A stretch of 5,955 nucleotides of DNA, taken from positions 1 through 5,955 of the forward strand of contig DLCS01000129.1 of the NCBI GenBank assembly GCA_002480735.1. Direction: 5' to 3'. How positions within the stretch are numbered: position 1 is the first letter of the stretch; each line of letters begins with the position of its first letter. Below the pieces are notes generated by a model, which was not told the origin of the DNA, made no database searches, and saw only the letters and a list, made by a program, of their open reading frames with translations. Position numbers and translations under genes: made by a program. Source of the DNA: Bacillaceae bacterium UBA7792 (GTDB lineage Bacteria > Bacillota > Bacilli > Bacillales > Cytobacillaceae). This document shows, piece after piece, positions 1-4,112 of this stretch.

Positions 1-39
1 AATTTACTCCTCAGAGCTGACTTTTTTCAAAAGTAAATT
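1..39. repeat. Inverted repeat overlapping the first promoter
   Basis: AATTTACT (1-8) and AGTAAATT (32-39) form a perfect 8-bp inverted repeat separated by 23 bases. The right arm overlaps the first two bases of the -35 box of the promoter at 38-65. It could be a repressor operator or part of a longer structure cut by the window edge. It is AT-rich, so chance is possible. Confidence 0.3.
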
Positions 40-65
40 GACAAATATCTAGGGTGTGTTATAAT
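38..65 (+). promoter_or_regulatory. Strong sigma-A promoter
   Basis: A perfect -35 box TTGACA (38-43) is followed after 16 bases by a perfect -10 box TATAAT (60-65). A TG lies one base before the -10 (57-58), so this is also an extended -10 promoter. Transcription would start near position 72 and run rightward. No obvious gene follows before the terminator at 318-352, so the promoter probably serves a small RNA or a very short ORF. Confidence 0.75.
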
Positions 66-71
66 AATATT

Positions 72-352
72 TTGGTTCATTTGAAGTTATTTTTTTGGTG
101 ATGAATAAGTTAATGATCATTTTATTTGTTTTAAAGAAGTACAAATCCTCCATATCTCCTTCTTTTCTACACTTCCGATCTATTTTTCCAAAAAACCTTT
201 TTACGTAAATCCTAATTCTAAGTGGCGCGGTCTAGGAACCGTATTGATGAAAGAGAGGTAGGGCTTTCATTGTGTTAGGTCGATAGCAAGAAAATCTTTG
301 ATTTCAAATGTATCTTCAGGAGACAACAGCTAAATTTGTTGTCTTCTTTTAT
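72..352 (+). ncRNA. Candidate small RNA of about 280 nt, unidentified
   Basis: This stretch lies between a near-consensus promoter (38-65) and an intrinsic terminator (318-352) and has no ORF with a ribosome site. It can form a hairpin ATGAAAG (247-253) / CTTTCAT (264-270), extended by two G-U pairs, with a purine-rich loop AGAGGTAGGG. It also has a small stem AAATC (292-296) / GATTT (300-304). I compared it by eye with what I remember of 6S RNA, SRP RNA, RNase P, T-box leaders and common riboswitch cores and did not recognise it. The only start-to-stop frame of note is 101-208 (35 codons), which lacks a Shine-Dalgarno site. Ends are inferred from promoter and terminator positions. Confidence 0.4.
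318..352 (+). terminator. Intrinsic terminator of the 38-352 unit
   Basis: AGGAGACAACA (318-328) pairs with TGTTGTCTTCT (337-347), giving an 11-bp stem with one G-U pair and an 8-base loop. It is followed by a T-rich tail (TTTATTT). It separates the candidate small RNA from the folD control region. Confidence 0.7.
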
Positions 353-391
353 TTGGGAAAAGCTACAAATATGGCATTTAATATATGTTTT

Positions 392-404
392 AAAAGCGAA
401 CATT
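392..404 (+). promoter_or_regulatory. PurR box-like site upstream of folD
   Basis: AAAAGCGAACATT matches the Bacillus PurBox consensus AWWWCCGAACWWT at 12 of 13 positions, with the full CGAAC core at 397-401. It lies 14 bases upstream of the -35 box of the folD promoter. In B. subtilis PurR represses purine and one-carbon genes, including folD, usually through two inverted boxes 16-17 bp apart. A clear second box is not visible here: the expected place, about 421-434, matches poorly and overlaps the promoter. The assignment therefore rests on one good half-site. Confidence 0.45.
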
Positions 405-418
405 CTATCGCAATTTCT

Positions 419-446
419 TTGAATTATATGTGTTTTTTGCTATAAT
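419..446 (+). promoter_or_regulatory. Sigma-A promoter of folD
   Basis: TTGAAT (419-424) and TATAAT (441-446) are 16 bases apart, and a TG one base before the -10 (438-439) makes an extended -10. Transcription should start around 453, just before the riboswitch, so the whole aptamer would lie in the leader. Confidence 0.65.
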
Positions 447-467
447 ATTAATGAAATTCCAAAAAAA

Positions 468-540
468 TCGTAGTGACTGACGACAAAGGTGGAAAGAACC
501 ACAAGGGAGCTGCGTCTATGTATAGCCGGTCGTCTGGGCA
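468..540 (+). promoter_or_regulatory. ZTP/ZMP riboswitch (pfl motif) of folD
   Basis: The leader carries the conserved pieces of the pfl motif in order: GTGACTGACG (473-482), a short hairpin GTGG (489-492) / CCAC (499-502), the AGGGAGC block (504-510), and CCGGTCGTCTGGGCA (526-540). GACGAC (479-484) pairs with GTCGTC (529-534). The family consensus has GGCG/CGCC where this copy has GACG/CGTC, a compensated change that supports a real structure. The family binds ZTP/ZMP (AICAR nucleotides), which build up when 10-formyl-tetrahydrofolate is short, and switches on folate and purine genes. Only 33 bases separate the aptamer from the folD start, with no terminator hairpin in them, so control at translation is more likely than premature termination. 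Boundaries are approximate. Confidence 0.88.
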
Positions 541-573
541 AATTAAAAAGAGAACCATTCAGGAGGGAAATGC

Positions 574-1410
574 ATGGGCAAAACGCAGATTTTAGATGGT
601 AATGTCGTTTCGGAAGCTGTGAAGGAGGAATTAAAGCCAAGAATCGAAGCTCTTAAGGAAAAGGGAACCGTACCTTGCTTGGCAACGATCCTAGTTGGAG
701 AAGATCCATCCTCCGCTACATATGTAAAAATGAAAGGGAATGCGTGCGAGCGTCTAGGAATCCAATCAAAGAGAATTCATCTTGCAGAAGACACCACAAC
801 GGAACAGCTGCTGAAGGTTATCGAAGAGCTAAATAAGGACACCGCTGTTCACGGGATTCTACTCCAGCATCCTGTACCGAAGCAAATTGATGAGAGAAAA
901 GCATTTGAAGCAATTGCAATTGAGAAGGATGTTGACGGGGTGACAAGCTGGGGTTACGGGCAAACCGCATTAGGCTTTGGAATTTACCCTTCATGTACGC
1001 CAGCTGCCATTATGCAAATCATGAACTTCTATGGGATCCAAGCAGAAGGAAAGCATGCCGTTGTCATTGGAAGAAGCCCGATATTAGGGAAACCTGTTTC
1101 AGCCCTTTTATTAAATGCCAATGCGACCGTCACAACCTGTCATTCTTATACAAAAAACCTTCCGGAAATCGTTGCCCAGGCTGATATTCTTGTTGCTGCA
1201 GTCGGAAAACCTGAGTTTATTAAAGGAGAATGGTTGAAAGAGGGGGCGGTTGTCCTTGATGCTGGCTACAATCCTGGGAATATTGGGGATGTCGAGTATG
1301 AATCTTGCTTCAAAAAGGCTTCTGCCATCACACCTGTACCTGGCGGAGTTGGACCTGTGACCATTTCTATGCTGTTAAAGCATACGGTTGATGCAGCTGA
1401 AAGAGGATAA
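574..1410 (+). CDS. folD: Bifunctional methylene-THF dehydrogenase / methenyl-THF cyclohydrolase FolD
   Basis: FolD interconverts 5,10-methylene-, 5,10-methenyl- and 10-formyl-tetrahydrofolate in the cytoplasm with NADP, supplying 10-formyl-THF for purine and fMet-tRNA synthesis. The 278-residue length is normal for bacterial FolD. The N-terminal catalytic domain has YVKMK with Tyr50 and Lys54, HGILLQHPVP with Gln98, and KDVDG with Asp121, the expected active-site residues. The Rossmann domain has GRSPILGKP (166-174), and PVPGGVGPVT (254-263) closes the fold. After VDG the sequence reads VTSWGYG instead of the common FHPxNxG, which marks a divergent FolD subgroup. The ATG at 574 is set by AGGAGG (561-566), 7 bases upstream. 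The gene stands alone behind a ZTP riboswitch and a PurR-like box, not in the usual nusB-folD-xseA cluster, so it may be a second copy. Only a weak hairpin/T-run (1404-1422) follows. Confidence 0.93.
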   Translation: MGKTQILDGNVVSEAVKEELKPRIEALKEKGTVPCLATILVGEDPSSATYVKMKGNACERLGIQSKRIHLAEDTTTEQLLKVIEELNKDTAVHGILLQHPVPKQIDERKAFEAIAIEKDVDGVTSWGYGQTALGFGIYPSCTPAAIMQIMNFYGIQAEGKHAVVIGRSPILGKPVSALLLNANATVTTCHSYTKNLPEIVAQADILVAAVGKPEFIKGEWLKEGAVVLDAGYNPGNIGDVEYESCFKKASAITPVPGGVGPVTISMLLKHTVDAAERG

Positions 1411-1447
1411 TCCTGTTTTTTTCTACAAAAAATTTAAAAAATAATGA

Positions 1448-1478
1448 TTGAAAAAAATAATTTAAGGCAAACTATAAA
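1448..1478 (+). promoter_or_regulatory. Possible promoter of the csp gene
   Basis: TTGAAA (1448-1453) and TATAAA (1473-1478) lie 19 bases apart, a longer spacer than ideal. An alternative is TTTAAG (1461-1466) with TACATT (1484-1489) at 17 bases. Either gives a short leader of roughly 35-50 nt before the csp start. Cold-shock promoters are often poor matches, so the choice stays open. Confidence 0.35.
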
Positions 1479-1480
1479 TG

Positions 1481-1497
1481 TGATACATTGGGTATCA
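1481..1497 (+). promoter_or_regulatory. Inverted repeat with ATTGG loop upstream of csp
   Basis: TGATAC (1481-1486) and GTATCA (1492-1497) form a perfect 6-bp inverted repeat whose 5-base loop is exactly ATTGG. ATTGG is the Y-box core that B. subtilis CspB has been reported to bind as single-stranded nucleic acid. The element lies 21 bases before the ribosome site (AGGAGG, 1518-1523). It might be a leader hairpin used for self-control, or a DNA site at the transcription start. Structure is seen; function is inferred. Confidence 0.35.
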
Positions 1498-1530
1498 TTA
1501 AACGCTTTTGAAATTCTAGGAGGATTATGA

Positions 1531-1731
1531 ATGGCAACTGGTAAAGTAAAATGGTTCAACGCAGAAAAAGGTTTTGGTTTTATCGAGGTTGAAGGCGGAG
1601 ATGATGTATTTGTTCATTACTCGGCCATCGGAGGCGAAGGGTTCAAGACCCTAGAAGAAGGTCAAGAGGTTACTTTCGATATTGAAGAAGGTCAACGCGG
1701 GCCGCAGGCTGTTAATGTCACAAAGTCATAA
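1531..1731 (+). CDS. csp: CspB-like cold-shock protein
   Basis: This 66-residue single cold-shock domain protein binds single-stranded RNA and DNA and acts as an RNA chaperone, helping translation after a temperature drop and often in normal growth. RNP1 is KGFGFIEV (13-20) and RNP2 is VFVHY (26-30). The usual nucleic-acid-facing aromatic residues are present (Trp8, Phe15, Phe17, Phe27, His29, Phe38), with Tyr30 in place of the more common Phe. The sequence is close to B. subtilis CspB and CspD along its whole length, and which paralogue it matches cannot be decided here. AGGAGG at 1518-1523 lies 7 bases before the ATG. It is a single-gene unit: an upstream inverted repeat with an ATTGG loop and a strong terminator directly after the stop. 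Confidence 0.95.
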   Translation: MATGKVKWFNAEKGFGFIEVEGGDDVFVHYSAIGGEGFKTLEEGQEVTFDIEEGQRGPQAVNVTKS

Positions 1732-1745
1732 CAGTATAATATGAT

Positions 1746-1779
1746 GGAGTCCCCAAAATTAGAGGGACTCCTTTTATAT
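1746..1779 (+). terminator. Terminator of csp
   Basis: GGAGTCCC (1746-1753) and GGGACTCC (1764-1771) form a perfect GC-rich 8-bp stem with a 10-base loop, followed by TTTTATAT. It sits 15 bases after the csp stop. It also lies downstream of the converging minus-strand gene, but read that way the tail is not T-rich, so any bidirectional action would be weak. Confidence 0.85.
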
Positions 1780-1806
1780 GAGCAAAAATAATGAAGTGAT
1801 CTCCTC

Positions 1807-2091
1807 TTATTCCTCTATATGTTCTTTACAGTAGTTCTCGATCAGCTGAACTTCATCATCTTCTAGCTCGAAATCAAGAACCTTTTCTGTTTTATTCTCC
1901 ATAATGTGGTAGTGAGAAATATGAGGTCCGCTTTCATCCACAGCGAACAAAACTCTTATTTTAAGCCCATTTTCTGAAAAAAGCTCATCCTCCTCAGGAA
2001 CCTCAATTTGTAGGAAAAACTCATACCGGCTTCCAGATAATATGCCAAATGGATCCTCTATTTTTTCAACAGAATGATTGATAATTTCCAT
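1807..2091 (-). CDS. Small acidic DUF6509-like protein
   Basis: This is a 94-residue, strongly acidic, soluble protein with no signal peptide or membrane segment. Its features are a start of MEIINHSVEKIEDPFGIL, then RYEFFLQIEVPEEDELFSENGL (22-43), a beta-rich middle, and an acidic tail with LDFELEDDE (72-80) and one Cys (88). It resembles from memory the DUF6509 family of small Bacillaceae proteins; the function of that family is not known to me. I chose the ATG at 2091, which has AAAGGA 8 bases upstream and fits the usual family N-terminus. An in-frame TTG at 2112 with GGAG 8 bases upstream would add seven residues, and an ATG at 2100 is also possible. It lies about 50 bases after the lysE-family gene with no terminator between them, so the two are probably co-transcribed. 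Confidence 0.75.
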   Translation of the reverse strand: MEIINHSVEKIEDPFGILSGSRYEFFLQIEVPEEDELFSENGLKIRVLFAVDESGPHISHYHIMENKTEKVLDFELEDDEVQLIENYCKEHIEE

Positions 2092-2143
2092 ATTGTCCAT
2101 CCTTTCATTCAATAGAACTTCTCCTATTTTAACCTACATGCTT

Positions 2144-2767
2144 CTAAAATAATAGCTTGTAGGCTTCAAATCCGAAGTATAGACCAAATCCTATTAATGA
2201 CAAAGATGATATGAGGGTGATGACAGTCAGAAACTTTGTTGTCAATAATCTTCTCGCTCCACTTGCAACAAATGCCATTGTGAAATCCCAAAGGACAAGC
2301 CCGACAATAATGGCGCTGCTGTATACAAATAGCTGCTCTGAATCATAGAGCGAAGCTGTCTTAGCTAGGACAGAGCCGTATATTCCTAACCAAAAGAGGA
2401 TGGTCAATGGATTTGAGATAGACATCAGAAATCCTGTTAGAAAGGATTTGGATAATGACTCTCTCTCCCTTAAATTGGAAAGCTGGAATTTTCCTAAGCC
2501 TTGTAGGCTTTCTATCCCAGTGTAAATTAAAACAAAAAAGCCGAATAACCACAAAAAGGCCTTAATAATTGGAATTTCAATAAACTGCGCAAACCCCAAG
2601 AACACAGCAAGCATGTAAATAATATCCGCTGAAACAGAGCCGAGTCCCAATATCCAGGCGTTTAGAAATCCGTGTTTGATCCCCCGATCCATCTGTGCTG
2701 CATTTACTGGACCGATTGGAGCAGCAAGCGATAATCCTAAAAAAATATAGCTAAAATAAATCCCCAT
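2144..2767 (-). CDS. LysE/RhtB-family amino-acid exporter
   Basis: This predicted inner-membrane protein of 207 residues is of the LysE family, whose characterised members export amino acids such as lysine, arginine, homoserine or threonine using proton coupling. The substrate cannot be read from sequence. The N-terminus has the family signature GLSLAAPIGPVNAAQMDRGI (11-30), and a second landmark SNPLTILFWLGIYG lies at 118-131. About six hydrophobic segments are visible (near 3-24, 38-60, 66-84, 108-131, 146-168, 180-200). The start is the ATG at 2767 with AGGAGG 6 bases upstream. The longer frame to 2812 adds a polar stretch without family character. It leads a probable two-gene minus-strand operon with the DUF6509-like gene. 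The ribosome site and the start codon are both complementary to one upstream leader segment. Confidence 0.88.
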   Translation of the reverse strand: MGIYFSYIFLGLSLAAPIGPVNAAQMDRGIKHGFLNAWILGLGSVSADIIYMLAVFLGFAQFIEIPIIKAFLWLFGFFVLIYTGIESLQGLGKFQLSNLRERESLSKSFLTGFLMSISNPLTILFWLGIYGSVLAKTASLYDSEQLFVYSSAIIVGLVLWDFTMAFVASGARRLLTTKFLTVITLISSLSLIGFGLYFGFEAYKLLF

Positions 2768-2826
2768 AGAATGCCTCCTGAAATAGTGGTAAGGAGTATG
2801 ACACTTGTACACATTCTATTCAGGAG
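2766..2826 (-). promoter_or_regulatory. lysE leader with alternative pairings over ribosome site and start
   Basis: In the minus-strand transcript sense, CTCCTGAATAG (2826-2816) can pair with CTATTTCAGGAG (2786-2775), which contains the ribosome site, with one bulged A. The overlapping segment ATAGAATG (2819-2812) is a perfect complement of CATTCTAT (2773-2766), which contains the first two bases of the start codon. The two pairings share ATAG and exclude each other, so either could block translation. If transcription instead starts at the TAGAAT (2818-2813) acting as a -10 box, the left arm would be DNA only, and the repeats may be an operator. Confidence 0.4.
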
Positions 2827-2912
2827 ATTTTGCTTGTACGACAAGAATTCTAATGAAGCTAGCTAATCTTTTGTCTTTCTTATGAGGGGAGATGCAGACT
2901 TAGCTATACATT

Positions 2913-2941
2913 TTGAAAAAATTATGTTATTCTTATATTAG
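2913..2941 (+). promoter_or_regulatory. Possible promoter of the ydjO-like gene
   Basis: TTGAAA (2913-2918) is followed after 17 bases by TATTAG (2936-2941), or after 15 bases by TATATT (2934-2939). The -10 matches are weak. If used, it gives a leader of about 120 nt containing the AT-rich inverted repeat at 2971-3001. Confidence 0.3.
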
Positions 2942-2970
2942 GTATTGCATAATGAAAGAAATTCACTTAT

Positions 2971-3001
2971 TATAAAAAGTTATCCTTTTTTACTTTTTAT
3001 A
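2971..3001. repeat. Perfect 10-bp AT-rich inverted repeat
   Basis: TATAAAAAGT (2971-2980) and ACTTTTTATA (2992-3001) are perfect inverted copies around an 11-base loop. It lies about 70 bases before the ydjO-like gene. The base composition makes a weak hairpin at normal temperature. It could be an operator, a weak terminator or a leader element. Confidence 0.4.
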
Positions 3002-3071
3002 GTTTGTGACTTTTTTTATTATGTCAGGTGCTGGAAGATAATGAATATATAACTATTGGGAGTGAGAGGGA

Positions 3072-3272
3072 ATGGGTTTTGGTAGGAGGAATCAAGAGGA
3101 AGTAGTTACGGAGGAGACAAAGATTTGGGTTTGTAAAGCAGATAATTGCAACTGTTGGATTCGTGACAACTTTAAGAGCAGTCCCAACCCAACATGCCCT
3201 ATTTGCCATGGCGAGATGGAAGAAACTACGCGAGTGCTTGAGGTAATTAATAATCCGAGTAATCATTTTTAA
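3072..3272 (+). CDS. ydjO: YdjO-like small zinc-ribbon-type cold-inducible protein
   Basis: This 66-residue soluble protein resembles the YdjO family of Bacillus, known as cold-inducible proteins of unknown molecular function. A polar N-terminus (MGFGRRNQEEVVTEE) is followed by IWVCKADNCNCWIRDNF (18-34) and CPICHGEM (42-49). Cys21, Cys26 or Cys28, with Cys42 and Cys45, could bind zinc; this is inferred from the spacing. The start is the ATG at 3072 with GGGAG (3058-3062) 9 bases upstream. It is a single-gene unit with its own terminator. A cold-shock gene lies about 1.3 kb upstream, so two putative cold-response genes sit in the same neighbourhood, though separated by a minus-strand operon. 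Confidence 0.78.
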   Translation: MGFGRRNQEEVVTEETKIWVCKADNCNCWIRDNFKSSPNPTCPICHGEMEETTRVLEVINNPSNHF

Positions 3273-3285
3273 TATCCTTCTTCTT

Positions 3286-3317
3286 AACACTATTTGAATG
3301 AATAGTGTTTTTTTTTT
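3286..3317 (+). terminator. Terminator of the ydjO-like gene
   Basis: AACACTATT (3286-3294) pairs perfectly with AATAGTGTT (3301-3309) around the loop TGAATG, and a run of ten T (3308-3317) follows. This is a classic intrinsic terminator 14 bases after the stop. Confidence 0.88.
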
Positions 3318-3401
3318 GAACAAAACCGTTTATTTCTTAATGTTCTCAGATAAGGCATCCTCTATTTATGGTAAATAAAATCAGAAGTGGAGGTACATAA
3401 A

Positions 3402-3497
3402 ATGTTTATTTTTTTATCAATCTATACGAGAGAGAAGGATAATCTCTCACTAATGCTCTTGATTGTGAAAAGGAACAATAAAAAGCAGGGGGAATAG
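3402..3497 (+). CDS. Possible 31-residue small ORF upstream of lipoprotein
   Basis: An ATG at 3402 is preceded by GGAGG (3389-3393) at an ideal 8-base spacing and opens a 31-codon frame ending TAG at 3495-3497. The peptide begins MFIFLSIYTREKDN, has a second hydrophobic patch LSLMLLIV (15-22) and ends basic (VKRNNKKQGE). The frame runs through the ribosome site of the lipoprotein gene (AGGGGG, 3487-3492) and stops 4 bases before its ATG, so it could couple or regulate translation of that gene. A small hairpin GAGAGA (3428-3433) / TCTCTC (3443-3448) lies inside. No family is recognised. The evidence is the ribosome site and the spacing only. Confidence 0.35.
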   Translation: MFIFLSIYTREKDNLSLMLLIVKRNNKKQGE

Positions 3498-3501
3498 ATA
3501 A

Positions 3502-3879
3502 ATGAAAAAAAGATTATTTCTAACTGCGTTATCAGCAACATTGTCACTAGGGTTCTTAGGAGCATGTGGAACAGGGAATAATAATCTGAACGATGATGAC
3601 GGGGTGAACTTTCGACCTGTGCGATATGATCGTCCAGATAATAACGATCTGTTAGATAATAACCGCGGTAACTTTAACGACGGCGTTAATCCGGTCCGAT
3701 ATGATCGAGACAATGACAGGGGCCTATTTAACAATAGAAATAACCGCAACAATAATGACCTCTTCGACGATGATTTTAACACGGATATCATTGATAACAA
3801 TCGTGGAGCGAATGGCATTGCCCCAGGGACAAATGGTCGCGATGGGACGATGAGAAACGGAACAGGCGGTCAGCGATAA
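3502..3879 (+). CDS. Asn/Asp/Arg-rich predicted lipoprotein
   Basis: This 125-residue protein has a lipoprotein signal peptide: basic MKKR, a hydrophobic stretch (5-18) and the lipobox LGAC (19-22). It should be cleaved and lipidated at Cys22 and anchored on the outer face of the membrane. The 104-residue mature part is low-complexity, rich in Asn, Asp, Arg and Gly, and probably disordered. It holds two copies of a unit about 27 residues long: DGVNFRPVRYDR (33-44) and DGVNPVRYDR (60-69), each followed by Asn/Asp-rich sequence; DNNRG recurs at 52-56 and 98-102. The style recalls the N-terminal part of YhcN/YlaJ-type spore lipoproteins, but their conserved C-terminal domain is not evident, so no function is assigned. 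AGGGGG (3487-3492) lies 9 bases before the ATG, and a strong terminator follows. Confidence 0.8.
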   Translation: MKKRLFLTALSATLSLGFLGACGTGNNNLNDDDGVNFRPVRYDRPDNNDLLDNNRGNFNDGVNPVRYDRDNDRGLFNNRNNRNNNDLFDDDFNTDIIDNNRGANGIAPGTNGRDGTMRNGTGGQR

Positions 3880-3892
3880 AGGACGAAAAGGC

Positions 3893-3921
3893 AGGGAGCA
3901 AACATCATTGCTCCCTCTTTT
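3893..3921 (+). terminator. Terminator of the lipoprotein gene
   Basis: AGGGAGCAA (3893-3901) and TTGCTCCCT (3908-3916) form a perfect 9-bp stem with a 6-base loop, followed by CTTTT. A second mini-hairpin, AGAAT (3926-3930) / ATTCT (3935-3939) plus a run of T, follows directly and may reinforce termination. Confidence 0.85.
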
Positions 3922-3945
3922 AATGAGAATTCCGATTCTTTTTTA

Positions 3946-3974
3946 TTGTAAAACATTTATAACAGTACTATAAT
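3946..3974 (+). promoter_or_regulatory. Sigma-A promoter upstream of the two-helix membrane protein gene
   Basis: TTGTAA (3946-3951) and a perfect TATAAT (3969-3974) are 17 bases apart. Transcription would start near 3981, leaving a leader of about 130 nt that contains the inverted repeats at 4035-4074. Confidence 0.55.
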
Positions 3975-4034
3975 TCAAAATATAGCCAATAATACTATCA
4001 TAATCGTCTTTGTAATTCTTGAATATTTTCTAAA

Positions 4035-4074
4035 ATTCACATTTTATTCAAATAAATGTTGCATTTTTGTGAAT
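4035..4074 (+). repeat. Nested inverted repeats in the leader of the two-helix membrane gene
   Basis: ATTCACA (4035-4041) and TGTGAAT (4068-4074) are perfect inverted copies. Inside lies a nearly palindromic 19-base element (4040-4058) with core TTTATT-CA-AATAAA. They lie between the promoter at 3946-3974 and the gene start at 4113. Possible roles are an operator or a leader hairpin; the region is very AT-rich, so chance pairing is a real alternative. Confidence 0.3.
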
Positions 4075-4112
4075 GAAATATAGATCGTTAAAAAACTAGG
4101 GAGGAGAAAAGC

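Noticed and set aside
220..300. Possible riboswitch or T-box in the orphan unit
   Set aside because: No T-box core or recognisable riboswitch core was found, and no gene follows in the same unit.
440..640. Minus-strand 66-codon frame
   Set aside because: It overlaps the riboswitch and folD start on the other strand, lacks a good ribosome site and looks like a shadow.
993..1184. Second plus-strand frame inside folD
   Set aside because: It is fully inside a conserved gene in another frame, with no family resemblance.
1404..1422. folD terminator AGGA-TAA-TCCT plus T run
   Set aside because: The stem has only four base pairs and a three-base loop, too weak to call with confidence.
2804..2839. 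Direct repeat CTTGTAC (2804-2810 and 2833-2839)
   Set aside because: It has only two 7-base copies, with no known regulator matching, though it lies in the lysE leader.
2833..2865. Ten-codon plus-strand TTG frame after AGGAGA
   Set aside because: It is too short and has a weak start; AGGAGA here is better explained as an arm of the lysE leader repeat.
3024..3323. Minus-strand 99-codon frame over ydjO
   Set aside because: It runs antisense through a recognised gene and its terminator and is low in protein character.
3450..3818. Minus-strand 122-codon frame over the lipoprotein gene
   Set aside because: Its Ser/Leu/Arg-rich sequence is what repeated Asn/Asp codons give when read backwards.
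4024..4038. CodY-box-like sequence
   Set aside because: It has four mismatches to the 15-base consensus in very AT-rich DNA, so it is not better than chance.
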